Shown: one piece after another, positions 26,694 through 35,433 of the stretch | How the letters are laid out: every line of letters starts with the position of its first letter | Numbering within the stretch: the stretch's first letter is position 1 | Source: Syntrophobacterales bacterium Delta_02 | GTDB lineage: Bacteria > Desulfobacterota > Syntrophorhabdia > Syntrophorhabdales > Syntrophorhabdaceae | Reading direction: 5' to 3' | Length of the DNA: 64,000 nt | Assembly (NCBI GenBank): GCA_001603955.1 | Contig: LVAA01000014.1 | Location: 62,001-126,000 of the forward strand | Notes under the pieces: model-generated | Seen by the model: only the letters and a program-made list of their open reading frames with translations | The model's database searches: none | Told to the model about the DNA's origin: nothing | Program-made: the position numbers and the translations under genes

Positions 26694-27407
26694 ATGATGA
26701 AGGTGCTGCGGTCCATCCCGCGCAATGTGACCCTCCTCAACGTCCTTCTGGCTGTTGCCCTGGTGCTGGCTAGTATTGGCATCATCTGCCCGGCGATGCG
26801 CGTGAGCAACACTTTCAAGCTTCCACGCATCGTTCCGAAGGAGGCGGTCCTGCCGGAGAAACCCCCGGAAGAGGGCACTCAGCCCCTTCCCACCGATTAT
26901 GCCGTCGTTAGTGAAATGAACCTTTTCCATCCCCAAAGGGTCATACCTATCGACGCGAAGAAGGATCTGCCGAAACCGGAGCTTTTCCTCTGTGGCATAA
27001 TCATGTATGGGAACCAGCGTGTCGCCTTCGTCGAGGACAAGAAGAACCCGACAACATCTCCCGGACGGGGGAAAAGACAGACGGAACTGAGGAAAGGGTC
27101 TGTCTACGCGGGCTACTCGGTGAAGGAGATAAATACAGATAGCATTCTTCTCTTAAGGGGCGAGCAGAGCGTATCCGTGTATCTTATGAATCAGGCAAAG
27201 CGCGGCGGCAAAGGTGCCACGTCCGCTCCTGCCGAGGCGATGACGTCTTCCGCGCCGCGGCCACCTTCTTCTTCCCCCGCTCCTCCTGCCGCCCCACCTT
27301 CTCCTCGCCCTTCAAGGCCTTTGCCATCGAAGGGACCAGGTGGGCCACCCTCGGACGGCAGCAAGATCCCGCCAGCTCCCGTGCCTCCCCACCACAGGGA
27401 CCGGTGA
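26694..27407 (+). CDS. gspC: GspC/PilP-like secreton linker with proline-rich tail
   Basis: A 237-residue bitopic protein with a membrane helix at about 14-33. A Pro-rich linker (IVPKEAVLPEKPPEE) leads to a homology-region domain (NLFHPQRV, LFLCGIIMYGNQRVAFVED, KGSVYAGYSVKEINTDSILL). In GspC this domain links the inner-membrane platform to the N0 domain of the secretin. Instead of the PDZ or coiled-coil C-terminus of many GspC proteins, it ends in about 60 residues of Pro, Ser and Ala. It lies last in the operon, whereas gspC is usually first. Its identity is inferred from domain layout and context. Confidence 0.75.
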   Translation: MMKVLRSIPRNVTLLNVLLAVALVLASIGIICPAMRVSNTFKLPRIVPKEAVLPEKPPEEGTQPLPTDYAVVSEMNLFHPQRVIPIDAKKDLPKPELFLCGIIMYGNQRVAFVEDKKNPTTSPGRGKRQTELRKGSVYAGYSVKEINTDSILLLRGEQSVSVYLMNQAKRGGKGATSAPAEAMTSSAPRPPSSSPAPPAAPPSPRPSRPLPSKGPGGPPSDGSKIPPAPVPPHHRDR

Positions 27408-27443
27408 CGGCACGCCATGGCTAAGGAAGGCGGGTGGATGGTC

Positions 27444-27824
27444 TTAGTCTTCGCGATAATTCAGGGCCTTCTGGAGGGATTCGCCCAGGCGATCGGGGTC
27501 AACAGGTTTGAGAAGAAAATCCAGCGCCTGTGACGCCGAAGCCTGCGTGGCATAATGGTCGTGGGCCGTAACAAAGACAACATACGGCTGGTGTTCCAGG
27601 GTTTCCAGCAGATCGAATCCGGACCCTCCGGGCATCTGGATGTCCAGGAAGATGAGGTCGACCGGCGTTTTGTCCAGGATCTGCCGGGCCTCCGTAATGT
27701 TCCTGGCCTCACCCACGATGCGGACATAAGGATGCTCGCCGAGAAGTCCTCTAAGGTTTACCCGGGCGAGGCGTTCATCATCCACGATGAGTACCCTGAT
27801 CTTTCTTTCCTGTTTTTCCTTCAT
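27444..27824 (-). CDS. Receiver-only response regulator of the LytTR branch
   Basis: A 126-residue stand-alone receiver domain. Acidic pocket VDDE, phosphoacceptor Asp61 (LIFLDIQMPGGSG), the Thr of VFVTAHD and Lys106 (FLLKPVDPD) are intact. The sequence is of the AlgR/LytR class, which normally carries a C-terminal LytTR DNA-binding domain. Here the protein ends at LNYRED, just after the receiver. It lies 119 nt downstream of a LytS-type kinase gene, presumably its phosphodonor. The receiver closely matches, in the same register, that of the full-length LytTR regulator at 51271-52035. The start at 27824 is preferred to an upstream in-frame one because the receiver begins directly after it. 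Confidence 0.85.
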   Translation of the reverse strand: MKEKQERKIRVLIVDDERLARVNLRGLLGEHPYVRIVGEARNITEARQILDKTPVDLIFLDIQMPGGSGFDLLETLEHQPYVVFVTAHDHYATQASASQALDFLLKPVDPDRLGESLQKALNYRED

Positions 27825-27943
27825 GGTTGTCTCGACCTCAATTGTAATACGCCATCCCCGCCAGGGCAATCATATCGTGCACCCCGACGGAAGGGGAGGG
27901 GGCCTCAAGGCGCGCTGGAAAGCCGCAATCTCCCGATAAAGCC

Positions 27944-30061
27944 TCATGCCTGGGACCGTGTTTGCCTTATTTCTGTTTCCAGCGGTACCCCGAGGACAAC
28001 ACGTACCAGTCCGCCGTCTTCCTCCGTCCGAAAGAGGTACTGGTCGGCATAGATAAGGCTCAGGCGCTTGCGGAGGTTTTCGATGCCCACTCCTTTCCTG
28101 GTCCTTCCCCCATCCTTTGTCGATACCCAGTGCCCCGTGTTGGTGACCTTGAGGAGAAGGAGACGGTCATCGGTGAGCGAGCCTTCGATGGTTATCTTAA
28201 GCGGCAGGTCCGATGTCTTCGTCCCGTACTTGACGGCGTTCTCCACGACAGGCTGGAGTATGAGTTCGGGAACCCGCACATCCATGGCCTGTGAGGGAAG
28301 GTCTATGTTCACCATCAGATCATCCTCAAAACGGACCTTCTCGATATTGAGATAGCTTTCTATGGTCCCCATCTCCTGACTTAAGGGAACAAAGCCGGAT
28401 TCGCTGGAGGAGATGGTGGAGCGCAGATAGCGGGAAAGCTGTTGAATGAGCTGATCGGTCTGTCGCGAGCTTATTCTGGCGAGGGCACTTAAGGAATTGA
28501 GGACGTTGAAGAGGAAGTGAGGATTAATCTGGTACCTGAGGGCCTCAAGCTTTGCCTGAACAGACCGAAGCTCGGCGTCTTCCGCCCGGCGCCGCTCCTT
28601 TTCGATCTCTCTCTGTTCCGTGATATCATCGAGGATACCTTGAATCCGAAATATCTTTCCCTTCTCGTTTTTGTCCGCCCGGGCGTAGATGGATCCCATC
28701 CTCTGAGATCCGTCACACCGGTGGAAGAGGACCTCGAAGTTTTTGACCGTTCCGCGGGCGTCAAGCGTATCCAGCAGTCGGTTGCGTCTCGTGGAGGAAT
28801 AGTAGCGCGACACATTTCTGCCGACCACTTCCGCCGGAGAGCCGTAACCCAGGAGGGATGCAAAGGCCGGGTTGGCGTTGAGCACGGTACCTTCCAGGTC
28901 GGTCACGAATATCCCCTCCACCGCGTTCTCGAACAGCCCACGGTACAAACGTTCCGCCTCTTCAAGGGCATTGCGGCTCTCCTCGAGGCTCTGCGCCATG
29001 GTGTTGAGGCCCCGGGCAAGCCCGGTGATCTCATCGGTACCCTTTGCTTCGAGTCTCCTGTCGAGAATCCCGGTTTCGATGTTCCGGACGAAAGTCATGC
29101 ATCCCTCCAGCTTTCTCAGGAGGGGGTTGGCCATCCTGAAGACGGCGACAGTGATGACGAAGAGCATGACAACAAGGGTTGCAAGTGTAACCTTACCCAT
29201 CGTCTCGATAGGCGCGAGAACATCCCGCAGGGGTCTTTCGACCACGAACAGAAATTCAGGGTCGGAGGTTTTCAAGAATGCAGCCAGGCGCCGGCCTGAT
29301 CTCGTGGAATAGTTGATAATGCCGCTGCGGCTTGTCGCCAGCTCCGGCAGGTCAGGGATGTCGGGCCGCATGTATGGTTTGGACCGTATTACGTTGGGGA
29401 CCACCCAGCCCTTGGGCAGATTCATGTCCAACCATGGGTCGTAGACGTAGGCCTTGCCTCCAAGAATGGTCTCCTGGGGCGTGAGGAAATGATCGTTGAT
29501 GTTATCAAGGTCCAGGGTGCAGCGCACCACGGCCATAACCCTGCCGTCCTCCCTGACGGGGACGCTGATCGCTATGATGGGGCGACCCGTGCCGTGGCTC
29601 AGGATCACCTGGGAGATCGTCCCCTGTCCGGCGATGGCAGCCTTGAAATCAGGACGTGTGGCGACCATCTGACGCATGGGGGAGTATCCTATGCGGTCGG
29701 GATAAGAGGACGCAATACACCAAGCGTCCCGGTCGATGAGGTTTATGGAGGTATAGACATTATTCTTCCTGACGATGTCCAGAAAATGCAGGTTCATCTC
29801 CCGTACGAGTGTTTCGTTCTTCGGGGATCTGGTGACGTCACGGACGAGGTGTGATTCCGCGAGAAGCTCCATATCCATCTTGAATCTCTCAAGGCCTATC
29901 TGACTTTGCTTGGCGATGAGAGCCACCGTTTGTTCCATCTGTCTCTTGGCGGCCGACTCAAGGTGCCGTTTGGCGGATACATAGGTGATGGCCGAGGACA
30001 AAAAGACGCTGACAACGATCATCACCGCAACGACAATGAGAAGCCTGGTGCGAAAGTTCAT
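27944..30061 (-). CDS. LytS-type sensor histidine kinase with Cache, HAMP and PAS domains
   Basis: A 705-residue membrane kinase. Helix 1 is at about 8-30, and a periplasmic dCache-like sensor spans about 35-280 (DAWCIASSYPDRIGYSP, GRPIIAISVPVRED). Helix 2 (about 288-310), HAMP (about 312-365, DEITGLARGLNTMAQSLEE) and PAS (about 378-495) follow. The LytS/YehU-type His_kinase domain has His515 in INPHFLFNVLNSLSAL. The HATPase domain is at about 595-700 with LQPVVENAVKYG and GVGIENLRKRL. Kinases of this type phosphorylate LytTR regulators; here the adjacent partner is a lone receiver. Confidence 0.92.
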   Translation of the reverse strand: MNFRTRLLIVVAVMIVVSVFLSSAITYVSAKRHLESAAKRQMEQTVALIAKQSQIGLERFKMDMELLAESHLVRDVTRSPKNETLVREMNLHFLDIVRKNNVYTSINLIDRDAWCIASSYPDRIGYSPMRQMVATRPDFKAAIAGQGTISQVILSHGTGRPIIAISVPVREDGRVMAVVRCTLDLDNINDHFLTPQETILGGKAYVYDPWLDMNLPKGWVVPNVIRSKPYMRPDIPDLPELATSRSGIINYSTRSGRRLAAFLKTSDPEFLFVVERPLRDVLAPIETMGKVTLATLVVMLFVITVAVFRMANPLLRKLEGCMTFVRNIETGILDRRLEAKGTDEITGLARGLNTMAQSLEESRNALEEAERLYRGLFENAVEGIFVTDLEGTVLNANPAFASLLGYGSPAEVVGRNVSRYYSSTRRNRLLDTLDARGTVKNFEVLFHRCDGSQRMGSIYARADKNEKGKIFRIQGILDDITEQREIEKERRRAEDAELRSVQAKLEALRYQINPHFLFNVLNSLSALARISSRQTDQLIQQLSRYLRSTISSSESGFVPLSQEMGTIESYLNIEKVRFEDDLMVNIDLPSQAMDVRVPELILQPVVENAVKYGTKTSDLPLKITIEGSLTDDRLLLLKVTNTGHWVSTKDGGRTRKGVGIENLRKRLSLIYADQYLFRTEEDGGLVRVVLGVPLETEIRQTRSQA

Positions 30062-30371
30062 CGGTCCCCTTCTTTCTCGGGCGAAGGGCGTTCTTGAATG
30101 TCCCCTTGCGGAGAATCGTCTGCCCCATGCCCCGTTTCATTATCCCTTCCACTCCGAAGAAAATGGTCGATCAATGAGGAGATATTACGGTACGATTCTG
30201 TTCCTCAGACTGGGGATGTAACCGAGTAGGCCTGATATGGGACGAATCAACCATATTGCGGGATTAGAACGATTCGAAGCAGATAAAGACTGCACGCAGT
30301 ATATTCAAGAACGACCTTCAATGTCCGTACTTGTCTCTAGCCTGAGACCTGAGACTTGAAACCGTTCTCTC
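30062..30371. other. Intergenic region between autotransporter 2 and the LytS-type kinase
   Basis: A 310-bp gap between two minus-strand genes. ACTGCACGCAGT at 30289-30300 is a near-perfect palindrome. On the minus strand TTGAAT and TATCTG, 17 bp apart around it, could form the kinase promoter. A heptad element occupies 30341-30363. No gene was seen. Confidence 0.4.
30341..30363. repeat. Degenerate heptad repeat (unit GACCTGA)
   Basis: The sequence AGCCTGA, GACCTGA, GACTTGA, AACC steps in 7 nt and lies just after the end of autotransporter 2. No reverse-sense arm was found nearby, so this copy is one-armed. Confidence 0.45.
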
Positions 30372-33300
30372 TTACCACCGAAACCTTACCCCTCCCGTAA
30401 CCGCATGTGCGAACTCTTTCGACCTCACCCGGGCGTCGTAGGCGAAGAAGAAGTTCCAGGCATCGCCGTTCGCGCCCGTGAGCCCCAGGGAGAAAACGCC
30501 GCTGTCACGGTCCCAGGTATCGGAGGAAACGGTGAAGGAACCCGAGGGAGCGCCTGCGAAGCGGGCATCGAGAACGGCATTTGTGTCTCCGAACTCGTGG
30601 ACCCATCTGGCGGAGATCTCCGGGGTCAGGAAGAATGTCTTATTGATCACGAACTCCTTTGTCAGGCGAATACCGAGGGAACCCTGAAGCGATGTGGTTC
30701 TGGTGCTATCCCCGATAAGGTTGAGGGCATCAGCCCCGCTTTCCGTGAAACCGTCCCGGCGGCTCTCGAGGGCGAGGAAAGAGACGTAGGGGGTGATGCT
30801 CACGCCCTTGAAAGGAAGGAGGTATCCGCTCTCCGCGTATCCCGATATATCGCTGCCGTCATAGGAACCCTTTGCCGTCCTGTTGATGGTCCCAAAGCTA
30901 AGAGAGCGCGTCATGTTGTATTTGTTCATGCTGTAGCCCAAGGCGGTATTCACGTACCATCTCTTATCCGCGGAGGTAAAGGAGCCGTACAGGGATCCCT
31001 GGTAACTGTCCTCGTTGCCGGAATCCTGAAGGTCCTTCATGTCAACGTTAGTCCTCGAGTATCCGAAGGCGGCACCGGCGCGGATGGTCGGACCCACGCG
31101 GTACTCGATGCCGGCGACAGTACCTCCTATGGTGAAATCATACCCCGATGCTATGTCATCCCCGTCCCTGTTCCCTGACGCTCCGTATCCCCTGATCCAG
31201 AGGGAAAAGGGACCGGTTTTTCTTCCTTCCGTCTTTACGGATGGAACCGAGACCGCGTCGGAGGTGACGGCGGTGTTTGCCGCGAACATGGCAGGGAGGC
31301 AGGCTCCCGTTATGGAGGTGCCGGATGGGGAGGAGGGGGTGCTTCTGAAGAGGTTTCGGTAGAAACTCGCCACCCTGTAAACGTTGATGGCGGGGAACAC
31401 CGTGTGGCTCGCCCCTCCCATCTGGTCGTAGGCAAGGCGTATGGCGGGAGCGCTCAGGGTGCTTATGGCGCCGTAGACGTTGAGCATGTCGCCCGATGCC
31501 GTGCTGTAGGTTTCGTCGAGGGATGTGGCCACAGCCTGCTGGTTCTCCGTGAGGGCCGCTCCCGCAAAGTTGGATGTAAGAGTGATATAGGCGTTGTTCG
31601 CGTCGTAGGAAAGGGCCGCGGTAATGTAGTCGGAGTCCGTCGTGGCCGAGAACAGATCGTAGGCGCCGGTAAGTCCCGAGTCGGTTTCAACGATGGAGTG
31701 TGTGCCACCGCTGGCGCCGATCACCGTATCGAGGGCAACGGTGCCGCCTTTGATCGTGGCCGTTTCCGCGCTTATCTTGCCCAGGCTCCCGTCCGCGCCC
31801 GCACCCACCGTGTAGGTAGCCCCCGCCTCATGGGTGAATGCTCCGTTTGCCCTTATCACGCCCCCGAGAACGGATATGTGATTTTCGCTCGAGAGGCCGC
31901 CCCCGAGAGTGAAGGTGCCTGTGCCCGATTTCTCTATGGTCTCGAAGTTGAGAAGGGTGCCGTTCGTGATGGTTCCCGAACCCGTCAGGTTGACCGTGTC
32001 GGTCCCGGCCCCTCCATCCACGTTGCCTGTTATGGAAGACCCGCTGAGCAGATTGGCGGTATCGTCCCCAACGCTCATGTCGACCGCCGTGCCGCCAGTG
32101 CCTGTGATCGTGCCACTGTTGGTGAGGGTGTCGTTGATGCTTTCACTGCCACTGCTGTTGTACATGTTAAAAGCGACACCGGTCACGCCTTCAATAGCGC
32201 CATGATTGATCAGCGTGCCGCTGTTGCCAAATATGATCCCCCACCCGCCAGTCCCCGTGATGGTCCCACCGGCGGTGTTTGTTACCTTGCCGTCCACGCC
32301 GAAATGGATACCTCCGGTTCCCTTGATCTCGCCGCTATTCTCGACTTCGCCATAACCGGCAAAGAGGATAGCCGATGAATCGGCTCCGGAATCTGTCAAA
32401 TAGATCTTCGATCCGGTATGGTTTGTGACGTTCCCTTTTGTCAGGTAGACGCCGCTCGTCGTATCTCCCGTGATGGAGCCGTAGTTGTCCACTGTGGCGT
32501 AGCCGCCGGAGATAATGCCATTCACATACCCGCTGATAGTACCGGTGTTCGTGACGGTATTGGTCTCGCCCCAGGCAGCAATTCCGTTAGATCCGTTTCC
32601 GGCTATAGTCCCGGAGTTGGTGACGGTCCCACCACCACCCGTGTAAACGCCGGTGCCATTGCTCGTGATCGTTCCGGCGTTTTCCACTGTAAGCTCGTGA
32701 TCGGATATAACACCGTATGTCCCGCCGGAGATGGTGCCGCCTTCCTTGTTGACGACCTTGTTCTCCACGCCTGATGTCTTGAAATAAATGCCTTTGCCTT
32801 CGTTACTTGTGATCTGTCCGGTGTTTTCAACGGTGCCGCTACCCTTTATGTATATGGCGGTCTTTTCTGCTCCGCTGACGGTAGCCTGAATAGTGCCGGT
32901 GTTGATCACGACCGTGCTCGCTGTTTCGTCATTCTGGTGGATAACATCGCCGGCGGTGCTTTCGATGGACCCAATGTTGGTGATGGTGATCGTGCCTGTC
33001 GCATCGATGGCGTTGTTTGTGCTGGTGATCTTGCCTGTTTCGTTGTTGGTGACGGAGCCGCCCCCTATCTTGATGCCGGTGCCGGAACTTGTGATGTCGC
33101 CGCTGTTCGTGACGGTGCCTTGCAGAACGGTGCCGGTGCCATCGCCCAGAGTGTTGAACAGAATAACGCTGTTGCCCGAGCCGCTCTTACTGTTTGTTAC
33201 GCTGCCCCCTGATTCAACATTGACATTCCATCCTTCACTGCCTGCCCAAACGGCGTGGGTTCCTGAGGTTGCGACCGACCCCGTTGAGGTGACGGTGGCG

Positions 33301-33491
33301 TTCGTTGTGTTTTCGCCTGTTTGTGTTTCGCTGTTGAGGTCGACGCCCAATGTGCGGATGTTGTCTACGACTACCCCGGCCCATACCGGTCTCGTGGTAC
33401 CCGGCGACAAAAGGAGCGCAGAGATGATCACGCAGAGAAGACCGAAAAATGAGACACCGTCTTTGGGTGAATGATCCTTCTTTTTGTCCAT
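30372..33491 (-). CDS. Autotransporter 2 (type Va secretion)
   Basis: A 1039-residue autotransporter. The signal peptide ends near residue 38 (TTRPVWA). The passenger (about 40-740) consists of dozens of short strands of the VTNSGTI/VENAGTI type, predicting a long beta-helix. It ends with TGTFTLGGG and ISVLGGVIR, the same closing motif as in autotransporter 1. The barrel (about 760-1039) runs from LWIRGYGASGN to the terminal VRFRW. The barrel shares long identical runs with autotransporter 1, such as ARWVHEFGDT-like and GSYDGSD motifs. The ATG at 33491 is chosen because AAGGGG lies 7 nt upstream. The frame stays open for 324 nt further upstream, but that part has no signal-peptide logic. Confidence 0.92.
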   Translation of the reverse strand: MDKKKDHSPKDGVSFFGLLCVIISALLLSPGTTRPVWAGVVVDNIRTLGVDLNSETQTGENTTNATVTSTGSVATSGTHAVWAGSEGWNVNVESGGSVTNSKSGSGNSVILFNTLGDGTGTVLQGTVTNSGDITSSGTGIKIGGGSVTNNETGKITSTNNAIDATGTITITNIGSIESTAGDVIHQNDETASTVVINTGTIQATVSGAEKTAIYIKGSGTVENTGQITSNEGKGIYFKTSGVENKVVNKEGGTISGGTYGVISDHELTVENAGTITSNGTGVYTGGGGTVTNSGTIAGNGSNGIAAWGETNTVTNTGTISGYVNGIISGGYATVDNYGSITGDTTSGVYLTKGNVTNHTGSKIYLTDSGADSSAILFAGYGEVENSGEIKGTGGIHFGVDGKVTNTAGGTITGTGGWGIIFGNSGTLINHGAIEGVTGVAFNMYNSSGSESINDTLTNSGTITGTGGTAVDMSVGDDTANLLSGSSITGNVDGGAGTDTVNLTGSGTITNGTLLNFETIEKSGTGTFTLGGGLSSENHISVLGGVIRANGAFTHEAGATYTVGAGADGSLGKISAETATIKGGTVALDTVIGASGGTHSIVETDSGLTGAYDLFSATTDSDYITAALSYDANNAYITLTSNFAGAALTENQQAVATSLDETYSTASGDMLNVYGAISTLSAPAIRLAYDQMGGASHTVFPAINVYRVASFYRNLFRSTPSSPSGTSITGACLPAMFAANTAVTSDAVSVPSVKTEGRKTGPFSLWIRGYGASGNRDGDDIASGYDFTIGGTVAGIEYRVGPTIRAGAAFGYSRTNVDMKDLQDSGNEDSYQGSLYGSFTSADKRWYVNTALGYSMNKYNMTRSLSFGTINRTAKGSYDGSDISGYAESGYLLPFKGVSITPYVSFLALESRRDGFTESGADALNLIGDSTRTTSLQGSLGIRLTKEFVINKTFFLTPEISARWVHEFGDTNAVLDARFAGAPSGSFTVSSDTWDRDSGVFSLGLTGANGDAWNFFFAYDARVRSKEFAHAVTGGVRFRW

Positions 33492-33994
33492 GTTCATACC
33501 CCTTCGAATCGGAAATGGTCTTCCGGACTTCAAGAAAGAAGAGTTTTCACCTCTCAGGCGCTTTGCCACAGGAAAAGCGAATCCCCTTTTTCCCATTTGC
33601 CACACACGCGTTTGCCGAAAGAAGCGTGCCCGTTCTGAATTGGTAGATACTAAGGCAGCAGCCGTTACGGCAGCAAAGATATGTGCCGGAACGGCCTGGC
33701 TACGGGATAAAGATGTCGCAGACCAGTAAGCATCCCGCCGGTCGATAGACAGGGGCAAGAAACCCTGGAGAAGTGTAACAGACGGGCATTGGAACCGCCG
33801 GCCACTCACGGGCATACCCCTGGGGAGAAAAGCGCGGGCGAGTGCTCACTCAGGGAGGGAGCCGGCAGCTGTTGTTTAGTGTTTCAAAGCTCCACAGTTC
33901 TATGGTTTAACTAAATGTACGGTCCCGGGTCTCCATGGTCGGAGTTTCTTCCCGTGGGATGGAGAGAAAGGGACGACAACCGGAGGAAGACATC
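33492..33994. other. Divergent region with a possibly structured autotransporter 2 leader
   Basis: About 500 bp lie between autotransporter 2 and the HAD gene. On the minus strand, about 33550-33625 holds two TGTGGCAAA boxes flanking a hairpin (GGAAAA paired with TTTTCC). This layout resembles, but does not match, the GEMM (cyclic-di-GMP-I) aptamer. The minus strand is open here, but the codons look unlike the gene downstream. No other gene was recognised. Confidence 0.35.
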
Positions 33995-34663
33995 GTGAGG
34001 TTTAAAGGAGTCATTTTCGATCTCGACGGAACGCTGGTCAATTCACTGGAGGACATAGCGGACTCCATGAACAATGTCCTGAGGGAATATGGTTTTCCGA
34101 CGCATGGCCTCACGGAATACAAGGCCTTCGTCGGCCGGGGGATGAGAAACCTTGTCGTGCGCTCTCTGCCCGAGGACGCGAGAGACGAAGCCCGTATTGC
34201 CCTGTGCCGCGACTCGTTGCTGAAAGAATACGGTGCAAATTACGTGAGGAAGACCCGGCCCTATGAGGGCATCATCGATCTGATTGACGAGCTCGACAGG
34301 CGAAAGATAGAAAGGGCTGTGTTTTCCAATAAGATCGATCATTTGACAAAGAAGATGGTGGAGACGCTCTTCTCCGGCAGGCCATTTCCGGTCGTCGTCG
34401 GGGCCGGGGCCGGAATGCCGGAAAAACCCGACCCCGCAGGCGTTCTGTCCGTCGCCCGGCAGCTGGGGATCGAACCCGGACACCTGATATACTTGGGAGA
34501 CTCCGACGTTGATATGGAGACCGCGCGCAACGCGGGAATGTACCCGGCGGGGGCTCTCTGGGGTTTTCGAACAAGAGAGGAATTGGTTGCTCACGGGGCG
34601 GGGTCTCTGCTCGAGCATCCCCTTGACCTTCTGAAGATCATAGACGGGGAGAGCCGGACATGA
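33995..34663 (+). CDS. HAD-family phosphatase (phosphoglycolate phosphatase-like)
   Basis: A 222-residue cytoplasmic HAD hydrolase. Motif I is IFDLDGTLVNS (nucleophile Asp9, acid/base Asp11), motif II is the Ser of VFSNK, motif III is the Lys of MPEKPDPAGV and motif IV is YLGDSDVDMETA. The helical C1 cap between motifs I and II (SLEDIADSMNNVLREYG) places it with Gph/PGP-type phosphatases, which remove phosphate from 2-phosphoglycolate or similar small esters. The GTG at 33995 is 8 nt after GGAGG. An upstream ATG at 33959 would add a basic stretch not seen in the family. Confidence 0.88.
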   Translation: MRFKGVIFDLDGTLVNSLEDIADSMNNVLREYGFPTHGLTEYKAFVGRGMRNLVVRSLPEDARDEARIALCRDSLLKEYGANYVRKTRPYEGIIDLIDELDRRKIERAVFSNKIDHLTKKMVETLFSGRPFPVVVGAGAGMPEKPDPAGVLSVARQLGIEPGHLIYLGDSDVDMETARNAGMYPAGALWGFRTREELVAHGAGSLLEHPLDLLKIIDGESRT

Positions 34664-34755
34664 TCCGCCCGCCAATTGACGAATATCCCCGTCTGTGCAA
34701 GGATAGTGAAGGGCCCCGTGTTCGGTGATCGATTGCGGGTCTGTAGGAAAGCGCC

Positions 34756-35433
34756 GTGAGAGTATTGCTCGTTGAAGATGATGAAAAGATCGCGTCGTTC
34801 ATCATAAAAGGGATGAAAGCGGCAGGATGCGCTGTCGATCACGTCGTCGACGGCAGGGAGGGCCTCACACTGGCTACGACGGAACCCTACGACGCGGCCA
34901 TCGTCGATATCATGCTTCCCGGCCTCGACGGGTTGTCCGTCGTCGGGCAGATGCGAAAGGCCAAGGTGGCGACACCCGTTATCATCCTCAGCGCCCGGGG
35001 TTCCGTGGAAGACCGCGTGAAGGGGTTACAGACCGGTGCCGACGATTATCTCACGAAGCCTTTTGCTTTCACCGAGCTCCTTGCGAGGGTTCAGGCGCTG
35101 GTGCGCCGCGCGAGCGGCATCACCGAGCCAACGCGGCTTGCCGTGGGAGACCTCTCGGTGAATCTCATCAGCAGGGAGGTGAAGAGGGCGGACAGGAACA
35201 TCGATCTCCAGCCCATGGAATTCTCGCTCCTTGAATACCTCATGCGCAACGCAGGCAGGGTCGTCTCCAAGACGATGATCATGGAGCACGTCTGGAATTA
35301 TGACTTCGATCCCCAGACGAACGTGGTGGAGGCAAGGATATGCAGGCTTCGGGACAAGATCGACAGGGATTTTCCCGGCAAGCTTATCCACACGGTGCGA
35401 GGGGTTGGCTATGTCCTCAGGGAAAACCCGTAG
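34756..35433 (+). CDS. OmpR-family response regulator
   Basis: A 225-residue two-component regulator. The receiver (1-120) has Asp51 (AAIVDIMLPG), the Ser of LSARG and Lys of DYLTKPF. The OmpR/PhoB winged helix (about 130-222) ends with VVEARICRLRDKIDR and HTVRGVGYVL. It is most like the CusR/CopR subgroup that controls metal or envelope responses. The start codon is GTG. It overlaps the kinase gene that follows by 23 bp, so the two are co-translated. Its most likely target is the palindrome before the DegP-type gene downstream. Confidence 0.93.
   Translation: MRVLLVEDDEKIASFIIKGMKAAGCAVDHVVDGREGLTLATTEPYDAAIVDIMLPGLDGLSVVGQMRKAKVATPVIILSARGSVEDRVKGLQTGADDYLTKPFAFTELLARVQALVRRASGITEPTRLAVGDLSVNLISREVKRADRNIDLQPMEFSLLEYLMRNAGRVVSKTMIMEHVWNYDFDPQTNVVEARICRLRDKIDRDFPGKLIHTVRGVGYVLRENP

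Noticed and set aside
33492-33815. An N-terminal extension of autotransporter 2 of about 100 residues
   Set aside because: The frame is open, but the sequence lacks a signal peptide at its start, has a shadow-like composition and precedes a normal start with its own ribosome binding site and signal peptide at 33491.
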